Shown here: in pieces, positions 16,347 to 24,735 of the stretch
Numbering within the stretch: position 1 is the stretch's first letter
Layout of the letters: every line of letters begins with the position of its first letter
Assembly: GCA_943371245.1 (NCBI GenBank)
Contig: CALRTY020000014.1
Location: 14,528-78,527, forward strand
Origin: UBA5018 sp947463165
GTDB taxonomy: Bacteria; Cyanobacteriota; Cyanobacteriia; PCC-6307; Cyanobiaceae
Length of the DNA stretch: 64,000 nt
Reading direction: 5' to 3'
Translations under genes and position numbers: made by a program
The notes under the pieces: generated by a model
Databases searched by the model: none
Told to the model about the DNA's origin: nothing
The model's input: only the letters and a program-made list of their open reading frames with translations

Positions 16347-17561
16347 ATGGCCATCGTTTCCTCGGACATGGGGGCGCCCCGGCGCGCCAGCGCCCAGGCG
16401 GGTGAGCGCGGCAGCGCCCAGGCGGGTGAGCTGCCCGCCAGGCCCGCCAGCTCGCCAGGCGCTGGCTCGCCGGTAAACCGCCGGCTGCTGGATCCCAGTG
16501 CCCTGGCTGCCGATGGCGATCCGCTGGCGCCGGCCAAAGCGGATGAAACTGGAGAAGCCAGTGGCACCGGCTGGGGCGAGCCGCCAGCCAGGGAAGACGG
16601 CCTGAGGCCAAAACGGCTGGCCGATTACATCGGTCAAAGCGAACTGAAGCAGGTGCTGGCCATCGCCGTGGAGGCCACCCGCAGCCGAGGGGAGGCCCTC
16701 GATCATGTGTTGCTGTACGGCCCGCCCGGCCTGGGTAAGACCACCATGGCCCTGGTGCTGGCGGAGGAGTTGGGGGTGCGCTGCCGGATCACCAGCGCAC
16801 CGGCCCTGGAGCGCCCGCGGGACATAGTTGGCCTGCTGGTGAATCTGCAGCCCGGTGAACTGCTGTTCATCGATGAAATCCACCGGCTCAACCGGGTGGC
16901 CGAGGAGATTCTCTACCCGGCGATGGAGGATTTTCGCCTCGATCTCACCGTGGGCAAGGGCACCAGCGCCCGCACCCGCAGCCTGCAAATTGCCCCTTTC
17001 ACGCTGGTGGGAGCCACCACCCGCGCCGGTTCGCTCAGTTCGCCGCTGCGGGATCGCTTTGGTCTGATCCAGCGGCTGGAGTTTTACAACCTCGACGACC
17101 TGCAGGCGATCGTGCAACGCGCCGCCGGCCTGCTGCAACTAGATCTCGAACAACAGGCGGCCCTGGAGGTGGCCCGCCGCTGCCGCGGCACGCCCCGCAT
17201 CGCCAATCGACTGCTGCGGCGGGTGCGCGATGTGGCGGCGGTGAATGGCCAGCTGCGCATCGGTCCCGAGCTGGTGCATGAGGCCCTCAGCTTGCATAGC
17301 GTCGATAGCCGCGGCCTTGATGCCAGCGACCGGCGCCTGATGACGCTGCTGCTGGAGAGCTACGGCGGTGGCCCTGCTGGCCTCGATGCCCTGGCGGCGG
17401 CACTAGGGGAGGATTCCACAACCCTGGAAACCGTGGTGGAGCCCTATCTGCTGCAGCTCGGTTTCCTGCAGCGCACCCCCCGCGGCCGCCAGGTGACCCC
17501 CGCCGGTCGCAGCCACCTGGGCTGGCCGGCCCAACTGGATCTCTCCGGAGCCCAGCCATGA
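16347..17561 (+). CDS. ruvB: Holliday junction helicase RuvB
   Basis: RuvB is the AAA+ motor that drives branch migration with RuvA. The 404-residue product carries LRPKRLADYIGQ, Walker A GPPGLGKTT, Walker B LLFIDEIHRLN, sensor GATTRAGSLSSPLRDRFG and a C-terminal winged helix (LETVVEPYLLQLGFLQRTPR). It is longer than usual because of about 80 extra N-terminal residues with low complexity, including an 8-residue repeat (SAQAGERG/SAQAGELP) encoded by a 24-bp period at 16389-16431. Its TGA overlaps the next ATG (ATGA), and it is divergent from smpB. Confidence 0.95.
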   Translation: MAIVSSDMGAPRRASAQAGERGSAQAGELPARPASSPGAGSPVNRRLLDPSALAADGDPLAPAKADETGEASGTGWGEPPAREDGLRPKRLADYIGQSELKQVLAIAVEATRSRGEALDHVLLYGPPGLGKTTMALVLAEELGVRCRITSAPALERPRDIVGLLVNLQPGELLFIDEIHRLNRVAEEILYPAMEDFRLDLTVGKGTSARTRSLQIAPFTLVGATTRAGSLSSPLRDRFGLIQRLEFYNLDDLQAIVQRAAGLLQLDLEQQAALEVARRCRGTPRIANRLLRRVRDVAAVNGQLRIGPELVHEALSLHSVDSRGLDASDRRLMTLLLESYGGGPAGLDALAAALGEDSTTLETVVEPYLLQLGFLQRTPRGRQVTPAGRSHLGWPAQLDLSGAQP

Positions 17562-18406
17562 GTGGATTCTTGGTGTTGCTGGTGTTGATGGCGCAGCTGG
17601 CCCTGGCGCCGCTGGCCTTGGCGGCGCCAAGGCCCCCCAGCCTGGCCCAACTGTTTGACCAGGCCCTGGCCGCCAGCCGGGAGGGAAGTTTTGACCAGGC
17701 CCTGCCGCTGTGGAACCAGGTGCTGGAGATGGCACCGGAAGATGCCGCCGCCTGGAGCAACCGCGGCAACGTGCAGCTGGTGCTGGGGGATCCGCTGGCG
17801 GCGATCGCCGACCAGGAACGGGCGATGGCCCTGGAGCCCAGCAACCCGGAACCCCACCTAAATAGGGGCATTGCCGAGGAGGCGCTGCAGCGCTGGGGGG
17901 CGGCCGAAACCGACTACCGCTGGATCCTGGAGCCGCCCGCCAGCCCAGCCTCTTCAGAAAAACCAGCCTCTTCAGGCAAGCCAGCCAGCCAACTCGATCC
18001 AGAGGTGCGGGCTGCGGCCCTCTATAACCTCGGCAATGTGCAGGGCAGCCAGGGGGACTGGGTGGCGGCCCGCAACAGCTTCCGGACGGCGGCCGACAGC
18101 CGTCCTGGCTTTGCCATGGCCAGATCCAGTGCGGCCCTGGCGGCCTTCCAATTGGGGGAGCTGGAGCAGGCGGAACGGGAACTGCGCGCCTTGATTCGTC
18201 GCTATCCGCTGTTCGCCGATGCCAGAGCTGGCCTTACGGCTCTGCTCTGGCGGCTGGGGGCCAGCGGTGAGGCCGAGAGCAACTGGGCCTCCGCCTCGGG
18301 CCTGGATCCCCGCTATAGGCAGCCAGAATGGCTGCAATCCACGCGCCGCTGGCCGCCCGCACCGGTGTCGGCCCTGGAGCAGTTCCTGGCTCTGGCCTCC
18401 GCCTGA
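17558..18406 (+). CDS. Secreted TPR-repeat protein
   Basis: The 282-residue protein starts with a signal peptide (MSGFLVLLVLMAQLALAPLALA) and then tetratricopeptide repeats: QALPLWNQVLEMAPEDAAAW, SNRGNVQLVLGDPLAAIADQ, HLNRGIAEEALQRWGAAETD, YNLGNVQGSQGDWVAARNSF. TPR units are protein-binding scaffolds, here probably on the thylakoid-lumen or periplasmic side. The short insert ASPASSEKPASSGKPASQ (about residues 127-144) is a small internal repeat. It overlaps ruvB by 4 bases and precedes the M20 hydrolase by 11 bp. No specific partner can be named. Confidence 0.82.
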   Translation: MSGFLVLLVLMAQLALAPLALAAPRPPSLAQLFDQALAASREGSFDQALPLWNQVLEMAPEDAAAWSNRGNVQLVLGDPLAAIADQERAMALEPSNPEPHLNRGIAEEALQRWGAAETDYRWILEPPASPASSEKPASSGKPASQLDPEVRAAALYNLGNVQGSQGDWVAARNSFRTAADSRPGFAMARSSAALAAFQLGELEQAERELRALIRRYPLFADARAGLTALLWRLGASGEAESNWASASGLDPRYRQPEWLQSTRRWPPAPVSALEQFLALASA

Positions 18407-18417
18407 GTGATTCCGGC

Positions 18418-19671
18418 ATGCCCGCTTCGATCAGCAATTCCCCGCCGCCGCTGTCCTGGCAGGCCCTGGATCTGGATAGCCACCTGCAGGCTTTGCTACC
18501 GGAGTTGATCCAACTGCGCCGCCACATCCATCGCCACCCGGAACTGAGCGGCCACGAACAGCAGACGGCCGCCCTGGTGTCCGGGGAGTTGCGGCGCTGG
18601 GGCTGGCGGGTGCGCGAGGGGGTGGGACGTACGGGGGTGGTGGCCGAACTGGGGCCTAGCCGCCTGGCCAGCGGTGCGGCGGCCCCCCTGGTGGCCCTGC
18701 GGGTGGATATGGATGCCCTGCCGGTGGAGGAGCGCACCGGCCTTGATTACAGCTCCTGCATCCAGGGGTTGATGCACGCCTGCGGCCACGATTTGCATAC
18801 CGCGGTGGGGGTGGGGGTGGCGCGGCTGCTGGCCCAGGTGGCGCCGCAGCTGCCGGCGCGGGTGCGGCTGTTGTTTCAACCGGCGGAGGAGACGGCCCAG
18901 GGGGCGGCCTGGATGCGGGCCGATGGGGCGATGGAGGGGGTGGAGGCGATCTTTGGCCTGCATGTTTTCCCCAGCCTGGCGGCCGGCAGCATTGGCGTGC
19001 GCTGCGGCAGCCTCACGGCCGCGGCGGGTGAACTGGAGGTGGAGGTGCTGGGGGAGGGGGGCCATGGCGCCAGGCCCCACCAGAGCACCGATGCGATTTG
19101 GATTGCGGCGCGGGTGGTGAGCGGGCTGCAGGAGGCGATCAGCCGCCGGCTCGATGCCCTGCATCCGGTGGTGGTGAGTTTTGGGCGGATTGAGGGGGGC
19201 AAGGCGTTCAATGTGATCGCCGACCACGTGCGCTTGCTGGGCACCGTGCGCTGCCTGGATACGGAGGTGCACGCCCAGCTGCCGGGCTGGATTGAGGAGA
19301 CGGTGCTGGCCCTCTGCCGCGGCCATGGCGGCGAGGCGCGGGTGCATTACCGCGTTATCTCGCCACCGGTGCACAACGACCCGGAGCTGACAAAAATGGT
19401 GGCCGAGGTGGGCGGTGAACTGTTGGGGCCAGGGCAGGTGCTCTGGCTGGAGCAGCCCTCCCTGGGGGCGGAAGACTTCGCCCAGTTGCTCGATGGCACC
19501 CGAGGCACGATGTTTCGCCTCGGGGTGGCCGGCCCCGGAGGCTGCACGCCCCTGCATAGCAATAGCTTTGCGCCCGATGAGGCCTGCCTGCCGGTGGGGG
19601 TGAAGGTGTTGACGGGCAGCCTGCTGCGTTGGATGGCCAAGGCCAGCGGGGCCGAGGAGGCGGCAGCTTGA
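18418..19671 (+). CDS. M20-family amidohydrolase (peptidase M20D type)
   Basis: The 417-residue protein belongs to the zinc/manganese amidohydrolases that release an acyl or peptidyl group from amino acids (IAA-amino acid hydrolase, hippurate hydrolase and N-acetyl-diaminopimelate deacetylase relatives). Visible motifs are LRRHIHRHPELSGHE, RVDMDALPVEE, the metal-site Cys-His run MHACGHDLHTA, FQPAEETAQGA, the dimerisation domain around GGHGARPHQSTDA, and EDFAQLL. I chose the ATG at 18418, 11 bp after the TPR gene. The true substrate is unknown. Its stop overlaps a possible TTG start of the next gene. Confidence 0.88.
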   Translation: MPASISNSPPPLSWQALDLDSHLQALLPELIQLRRHIHRHPELSGHEQQTAALVSGELRRWGWRVREGVGRTGVVAELGPSRLASGAAAPLVALRVDMDALPVEERTGLDYSSCIQGLMHACGHDLHTAVGVGVARLLAQVAPQLPARVRLLFQPAEETAQGAAWMRADGAMEGVEAIFGLHVFPSLAAGSIGVRCGSLTAAAGELEVEVLGEGGHGARPHQSTDAIWIAARVVSGLQEAISRRLDALHPVVVSFGRIEGGKAFNVIADHVRLLGTVRCLDTEVHAQLPGWIEETVLALCRGHGGEARVHYRVISPPVHNDPELTKMVAEVGGELLGPGQVLWLEQPSLGAEDFAQLLDGTRGTMFRLGVAGPGGCTPLHSNSFAPDEACLPVGVKVLTGSLLRWMAKASGAEEAAA

Positions 19672-19919
19672 GTGGCTCAAAGGCCCCCCGCAGCCAGTTG
19701 TTCGGTTGGCTAACCCTGGCGGCGCCCTTGCTAATTCTGCTCTGTTTAATCGCGCTCACAGAGCGCCGCGGCGCCGATCGCCTGGCGGTGCTGCCGCCGC
19801 TACTTATCGGTATCGGCCTGCTGGTGACCAATCGGTGGGGGCAGCTGCGCCGCCGCCGCCGCTTGCTGCACTCCCTGCGCCAGGAGAGATTGCCTATTTC
19901 TAATCAAAGTAGGAGCTGA
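19668..19919 (+). CDS. Small membrane protein, DUF3188-like
   Basis: The 83-residue protein has two hydrophobic helices (FGWLTLAAPLLILLCLIAL and LAVLPPLLIGIGLLVTN) followed by a very basic patch (RRRRRLLHSLRQER) placing its end in the cytoplasm. The TTG at 19668 is the likely start because it overlaps the M20 stop as TTGA. An ATG at 19632 would read into the preceding gene. It resembles the cyanobacterial DUF3188 family from memory. Function is unknown. Confidence 0.6.
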   Translation: MSGSKAPRSQLFGWLTLAAPLLILLCLIALTERRGADRLAVLPPLLIGIGLLVTNRWGQLRRRRRLLHSLRQERLPISNQSRS

Positions 19920-20011
19920 TCACAGCCCTATCCCCGCGAAGCCGGATCCCCCGCCAATCTCCAAACTCCTGCATCATTTTCTACTCAAATACACTGGCTA
20001 AAATTCTCCTA

Positions 20012-20611
20012 ATGCCTGACAATCCCGATCTCCAGCAACTGCAAGCCGCCATCGCCTCCGGGGATCCGGCCCGGGCGATGCCGGCCCTGGCCAATCTGCG
20101 CCAGGTGCCGGCGGAGCAGGCGATCCCGCTGCTGCTGCTGGGGTTGGAGCAGGAGGGCTTCACGGTGCGCTGCTTGAGTTGCGCCGGCTTGGGGGTGAAG
20201 CGGAACGAGGCGGGTTGGCAGGCCCTGGTGGAGGTGCTGCAGCACGACCAGGATCCAAATGTGCGGGCAGAAGCCGCCAATGCCCTGGCCAGCTACGGCC
20301 TGGAGCGGGCCTGGCCCCTGCTCAAGGCGGCCTTTAGCCACGATCAGCAGTGGTTACTGCGTTGCAGCGTGCTGGCGGCCCTGGCCGAACAGCCCAGCAT
20401 CCCGGCCGCCTGGTTACTCGAATTAGCCACCCTGGCGATCGAAGATACCGACGGCACGGTGCGGGTGGGCGGCACCGAAATCCTTGGCCGCCTAGTGCGC
20501 GACTGGCCTGGCGACGCGGAAGCCCACCAGGCGCGCCTACTGCTGCAACAGCTTCAACAGGACCCGGACCATCGGGTGGTGGCCGCGGCACTGGATGGGC
20601 TCCAGGCCTGA
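20012..20611 (+). CDS. HEAT-repeat protein
   Basis: The 199-residue soluble protein consists of helical HEAT-type repeats, e.g. ALANLRQVPAEQAIPLLLLG, GWQALVEVLQHDQDPNVRAE, AANALASYGLERAWPLLKAA and VLAALAEQPSIPAAWLLELA. Related cyanobacterial HEAT proteins include phycobilin lyase-type subunits (CpcE/CpcF, NblB), but no bilin-lyase signature is evident, so only a protein-interaction role is claimed. It is preceded by an AT-rich 90-bp gap containing taaaat at 19998-20003 and begins its own transcript, probably. Confidence 0.75.
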   Translation: MPDNPDLQQLQAAIASGDPARAMPALANLRQVPAEQAIPLLLLGLEQEGFTVRCLSCAGLGVKRNEAGWQALVEVLQHDQDPNVRAEAANALASYGLERAWPLLKAAFSHDQQWLLRCSVLAALAEQPSIPAAWLLELATLAIEDTDGTVRVGGTEILGRLVRDWPGDAEAHQARLLLQQLQQDPDHRVVAAALDGLQA

Positions 20612-20744
20612 ATTGGGACGACTGCGCTCTGGCAGGGCGGGCTAGGAGCGCTGGAGGCCGTGATAGTCAATAGAAGAGAGATCTGCTGCGGAGTTCTATG
20701 GAAATATCGACACATCCCCTTCCCCACGGCAGATTCCACCCCGA

Positions 20745-20773
20745 CCCTTTGGCCGCCTGGCGGCAAAGGGTTT
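20745..20773. terminator. Terminator-like hairpin
   Basis: ccctttg and caaaggg pair outside a second gccgcc/ggcggc segment with one bulged G and a three-base loop, followed by ttta. It lies 134 bp after the HEAT-repeat gene. Confidence 0.45.
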
Positions 20774-21144
20774 AGCAGGTGAACGGGCTCGCTCGGGCGG
20801 CCTTCCACAAGATGTGCTGACAGCTGTCTGTGCCGCCTTGATCGCCTAAGGCAAATTCCCATCGAATCCATAAAAATCGGCACTTGGATATGTGGCCCAT
20901 TGCAGGTTGGCCCTAGAAGATTCCTGCTCTTCCGGAGCGATGGCCACGCTGAGAAAGGCGGTACTGAATCGGCTGGGGCTGGCTGGAGTTGAGTTTATAA
21001 AAGCAGGTAGGCTGGCGGCAAGGCAAGACTTCCCGGCGCTTTTGGTGATGGGCGATACAAGTCAGCAATGCGCTGGGGGTTGAGATTTTGAATCAGTCCT
21101 GGGGGTGATCCCCTGGTGGCGAGGGGGGAGTCTGAAGGGACGGC

Positions 21145-21193
21145 TGGGAGCAGGGATCAGGGATTAGGGAGCAGTGAGCAGGGAGCAGGGAGC
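21145..21193. repeat. Heptanucleotide repeat, seven units of AGGGAGC type
   Basis: Seven consecutive 7-bp units run without gaps: TGGGAGC, AGGGATC, AGGGATT, AGGGAGC, AGTGAGC, AGGGAGC, AGGGAGC. This matches the short tandemly repeated repetitive (STRR) heptamer type described in cyanobacteria. It lies about 110 bp before rfbF. Confidence 0.9.
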
Positions 21194-21215
21194 CCAGATC
21201 CACCACAAGCATGGC

Positions 21216-21244
21216 TTGACAACCACTCTAGGTCGTGCTAGAGG
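21216..21244 (+). promoter_or_regulatory. Candidate sigma-70 promoter for the rfb genes
   Basis: A perfect -35 hexamer ttgaca (21216-21221) is followed after 17 bases by tagagg (21239-21244), a weak -10. It lies about 58 bp before the rfbF ATG. Only the -35 is convincing. Confidence 0.35.
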
Positions 21245-21301
21245 TAAACCAAATTTCAATCTTTCCATGATGAAATTCAGCCCTGTAATCGCAAGAAAAA
21301 A

Positions 21302-22069
21302 ATGAAAGCCGTAATCCTTGCCGGTGGATTGGGCACACGTCTAGCTGAGGAAACCAATCTCAAACCCAAGCCAATGGTGGAGGTGGGTGGAAAGCCCATT
21401 CTCTGGCATATTCTCAAAACTTACAGTCACCACGGGATCAATGAGTTCGTGATCTGCTGTGGCTACAAGGGCTATGTGATTAAAGAGTATTTTGCCAATT
21501 ATTTTCTCCATACTAGTGACGTAACCTTCCACATGGATCTCAATCACATGGAGATCCATCGCCATATGGCTGAACCCTGGAAGGTTACCCTGGTGGATAC
21601 AGGAGAGGCCTCGATGACTGGTGGCCGCCTGCGGCGGGTGCGCGAGTATCTCGATGACACCTTTTGCTTCACCTACGGCGATGGAGTGGCCGATGTGGAC
21701 ATCACGGCCCTGGTGGATCACCATCGGGCCGAGGGTCGCCAAGCCACCCTCACGGCGGTTCAACCCCCTGGCCGCTTTGGCTCCCTGCAGATAGAAGGCA
21801 CCGGTGTTCAGCATTTCCAAGAAAAACCCGATGGAGATAATGCCTGGATCAATGGCGGTTATTTTGTGTTGGAGCCTTCGGTAGTTGATTTAATTGATGG
21901 CGATAGCTGCATCTGGGAACAGGAACCCCTGCGCCAACTGGCCCAGACCAATCAGCTCACTTCACACCACCACAATGGCTTCTGGCAGCCAATGGATACG
22001 CTGCGCGACAGACAGAAACTGGAAGAGCTGTGGAACTCGGGCAAGGCGCCCTGGAAGGTGTGGAGCTGA
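21302..22069 (+). CDS. rfbF: Glucose-1-phosphate cytidylyltransferase
   Basis: RfbF makes CDP-glucose from CTP and glucose-1-phosphate, the entry step to CDP-3,6-dideoxyhexoses of surface polysaccharides. The 255-residue protein starts MKAVILAGGLGTRLAEETNL, the nucleotidyltransferase signature, with KPKPMVEVGGKPILWHILK, YGDGVADVDI and FQEKPDGDNAWINGGYFVLE. Length is normal for the family. Its TGA overlaps the ATG of rfbG by one base. Codon usage and composition are less GC-biased than the core genes nearby, fitting an acquired island. Confidence 0.95.
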   Translation: MKAVILAGGLGTRLAEETNLKPKPMVEVGGKPILWHILKTYSHHGINEFVICCGYKGYVIKEYFANYFLHTSDVTFHMDLNHMEIHRHMAEPWKVTLVDTGEASMTGGRLRRVREYLDDTFCFTYGDGVADVDITALVDHHRAEGRQATLTAVQPPGRFGSLQIEGTGVQHFQEKPDGDNAWINGGYFVLEPSVVDLIDGDSCIWEQEPLRQLAQTNQLTSHHHNGFWQPMDTLRDRQKLEELWNSGKAPWKVWS

Positions 22070-23169
22070 TGAACAGAAACTTCATCGATCCCACTTTTTG
22101 GAGGGGGCGCCGGGTGTGGCTTACGGGTCACACTGGTTTTAAGGGCAGCTGGTTAGCGCTTTGGCTCAGCGAAATGGGGGCTCAGGTAACAGCCGTGGGG
22201 CTAGAGCCGGAGGGCGAACCTCATCTGTTTCATCAATTACGGCTAGGGGAAAGGCTTAGACATCACATTGCCGATATCCGCGATGGCCAGGCAATGGCCG
22301 AGATCGCCGCAGCTAGCCAACCCGATGTGGTTTTACATCTGGCGGCCCAACCGCTGGTGAGGCGCAGCTACAAGGATTCAATGGGCACCTGGAGCACCAA
22401 TGTGCAGGGCAGCCTGCAGGTGCTGGAAGCTTTAAAAGGGCTGGAGCAGCCCTGCGCTGTGGTGATGATCACCACCGACAAGGTGTACGCCAATCGCGAA
22501 TGGGATTACGGCTACCGAGAAAACGACCGTCTCGGCGGCCATGACCCTTATAGCGCCAGTAAGGCCGCTGCCGAAATTGCCATTGCCAGCTGGCGCAGTA
22601 GCTTTTGCGGTGCGGCGGCGCATCAATCTCCCCATCTATCCATTGCCACTGCCCGGGCAGGCAATGTGATCGGCGGCGGCGATTGGGCAGAAGATCGCAT
22701 CGTGCCAGATGCGATGCGATCCCTGGGGGCTGGAGAAGCGATTCAAGTGCGCAATCCAGGCGCCACCAGGCCCTGGCAGCACGTGCTGGAGCCGTTGGGG
22801 GGTTACCTGCTGCTGGCCGAAAATCTCTATGGCTCCCATGGCCAGCATGACACAAATCCCTATGCGGATGCCTTTAATTTTGGCCCGCAGCTAGAGGCCA
22901 ATCGACCAGTGCGCGATCTGGTGGAAGAATCCCTGAAGCATTGGCCAGGCCAGTGGCAGGATTTATCCGATCCCCATGCCCCCCATGAAGCGGGTCGGCT
23001 GCATCTGCAGATCGACAAAGCCCATCACCAACTCGGCTGGCAACCGCGCTGGCCATTTGTCACCACAATCCAACGAACTGTGGACTGGTATCGGCAATTA
23101 CACGACAGACCTAGCGATGCCGAATCGCTTTGCCTTGCTGATCTAAACGCTTACACCACCAATTCTTAA
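22069..23169 (+). CDS. rfbG: CDP-glucose 4,6-dehydratase
   Basis: RfbG converts CDP-glucose to CDP-4-keto-6-deoxyglucose using tightly bound NAD. The 366-residue SDR-type protein has FWRGRRVWLTGHTGFKGSWL (Rossmann Gly-rich loop), VVLHLAAQPLVRRSYKD, MITTDKVYANREWDYGY, and the catalytic Tyr-Lys in DPYSASKAAAE. RAGNVIGGGDWAEDRIVPD is characteristic of this subfamily. The start at 22069 overlaps the rfbF stop (TGATG). It is followed after 4 bp by rfbH. Confidence 0.95.
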   Translation: MNRNFIDPTFWRGRRVWLTGHTGFKGSWLALWLSEMGAQVTAVGLEPEGEPHLFHQLRLGERLRHHIADIRDGQAMAEIAAASQPDVVLHLAAQPLVRRSYKDSMGTWSTNVQGSLQVLEALKGLEQPCAVVMITTDKVYANREWDYGYRENDRLGGHDPYSASKAAAEIAIASWRSSFCGAAAHQSPHLSIATARAGNVIGGGDWAEDRIVPDAMRSLGAGEAIQVRNPGATRPWQHVLEPLGGYLLLAENLYGSHGQHDTNPYADAFNFGPQLEANRPVRDLVEESLKHWPGQWQDLSDPHAPHEAGRLHLQIDKAHHQLGWQPRWPFVTTIQRTVDWYRQLHDRPSDAESLCLADLNAYTTNS

Positions 23170-23173
23170 ATCC

Positions 23174-24673
23174 ATGTCTGATCTCAAGGCTTTGAAGCAG
23201 GAAATCCTGCAGCTCACCCGCCGCTATTCCCAGGAAGCCCATGCCGCTTTCCGCCCCGGAGCGGATCCAGAGCGCAGACCCTGGCAGCCCGGTAGCCCTA
23301 TCCCCTACGCCGGTAGGGTATTCACCGAAAACGAAGTGGAAGCTGCGGTGGGCGCCACCCTCGACTTTTGGCTCACCTTGGGCTCAGAAGGTGCGGCCAT
23401 GGAAAAAGAGTTGGCCGCCTTCATGGGGGTGCGCCACAGCCTGCTAGTGAATTCAGGCTCCAGTGCCAATTTGGTGGCAATTTCGGCGCTTACTAGCCAC
23501 AAGTTACCCGATGCCCGCAGGATTAAGCCTGGCGATGAAGTGATTACTGTGGCGGCGGGATTCCCCACCACTGTGGCGCCAATTGTGCAGGTGGGCGCGA
23601 TACCAGTATTTATCGACGCCGATCCACTCACAGGCAATGCCCGCTGCGACCAGCTGGAAGCCGCCTATAGCCCCGGCAAAACCAAGGCGGTGATGATGGC
23701 CCATGCCCTGGGCAATCCCTTTGATTTAAGTATTACTCTAGCCTTTTGCCGCAAGTATGACCTATGGTTAGTGGAAGATAACTGTGATGCCTTGGGCTGC
23801 AGTTACTCCATGCCAAGGGCCATGGCTGAAGGCCTGGGATTTAGCGAAAATAGTCCTGGATTGGATGAGGGCCCCGATCGGGTGATCCGCTGGACCGGCA
23901 CCTGGGGTGACATCAGTACTCAAAGCTTTTATCCCCCCCATCACCTCACCATGGGCGAGGGCGGTGCCGTAAATATTGTGCGGGATCAGAAACTGAAGGT
24001 GGTGGCCGAAAGTTTCAGGGATTGGGGCAGAGATTGCTGGTGCCCTAGCGGGATCGATAACACCTGCAATAAGCGTTTTGATTGGCAACTAGGTGAACTG
24101 CCCGCCGGCTACGACCATAAATACACCTACAGCCACTTGGGATTCAATCTCAAACCGCTTGATCCCCAGGCCGCCATCGGCCGGGTTCAGATTCGGCGCC
24201 TACCAGAATTCATCGAAGCCCGTAAAATTAATTGGCAAATTTTACGCACTGGCCTGGATGCTTGCAGCGATTCACTGGAATTCGCCTTGCCCACCCATGC
24301 CACTGCCTGGAACGCCGATGGTAGTTTCGAATGGGATGATACAGGCTGCAGAAGTGAGTGCTCCTGGTTTGGCTTCAAGATTGCTGTTAAAGAGAATGCC
24401 AAATTCAGCCGAACCGACCTTGCCCGAGAACTAGATGCCAACCAAATTGGTAATCGCATGCTATTTGGAGGTAACTTGCTCAGGCAGCCAGCCTTCGTTC
24501 AACTGAAACACGATCGCCCGGATGCCATGCGCTTGGCGACTTCCATGGAAGGCTCAGATGAAATCATGAATAGCACACTGTTTTTGGGCACATTTCCGGG
24601 GCTGACGGAGCCGATGCTTGCCAGCGAAGTTGATGTTATAAATAAATTTGCGATGGCTAAAAGCGATGTCTGA
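23174..24673 (+). CDS. rfbH: CDP-4-keto-6-deoxyglucose-3-dehydrase (E1-type)
   Basis: RfbH is a PMP/[2Fe-2S] enzyme that removes the C3 hydroxyl of CDP-4-keto-6-deoxyglucose, working with a reductase (E3). The 499-residue protein has GRVFTENEVEAAVGATLDFW, LVNSGSSANLVAISALTSHK, the acidic VEDNCDALG, and SFYPPHHLTMGEGGAV, where His replaces the usual PLP lysine, as in this family. Cysteines in RDWGRDCWCPSGIDNTCNKR supply the iron-sulphur ligands. The reductase partner (rfbI) is not encoded next to it. It ends 62 bp before a reductase/epimerase gene. Confidence 0.94.
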   Translation: MSDLKALKQEILQLTRRYSQEAHAAFRPGADPERRPWQPGSPIPYAGRVFTENEVEAAVGATLDFWLTLGSEGAAMEKELAAFMGVRHSLLVNSGSSANLVAISALTSHKLPDARRIKPGDEVITVAAGFPTTVAPIVQVGAIPVFIDADPLTGNARCDQLEAAYSPGKTKAVMMAHALGNPFDLSITLAFCRKYDLWLVEDNCDALGCSYSMPRAMAEGLGFSENSPGLDEGPDRVIRWTGTWGDISTQSFYPPHHLTMGEGGAVNIVRDQKLKVVAESFRDWGRDCWCPSGIDNTCNKRFDWQLGELPAGYDHKYTYSHLGFNLKPLDPQAAIGRVQIRRLPEFIEARKINWQILRTGLDACSDSLEFALPTHATAWNADGSFEWDDTGCRSECSWFGFKIAVKENAKFSRTDLARELDANQIGNRMLFGGNLLRQPAFVQLKHDRPDAMRLATSMEGSDEIMNSTLFLGTFPGLTEPMLASEVDVINKFAMAKSDV

Positions 24674-24735
24674 CTTTAAAACTTTTGGTGAGCCATTGCA
24701 TTCGACCAAATCAATCTCTAAAATTATCTGAGCCC

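Larger units (their letters stand above)
20612..21301. other. 690-bp gene-free left border of the sugar island
   Basis: I see no convincing gene. The longest frame (20892-21083) has no recognisable sequence. The stretch contains a terminator-like hairpin (20745-20770), a 7 x 7-bp repeat (21145-21193) and a candidate promoter (21216-21244). Base composition shifts here from GC-rich core genes towards the more AT-rich rfb region. Confidence 0.6.

Noticed and set aside
20892..21083. 63-codon frame in the gene-free left border
   Set aside because: No motif, atypical composition and no gene context; most likely chance.
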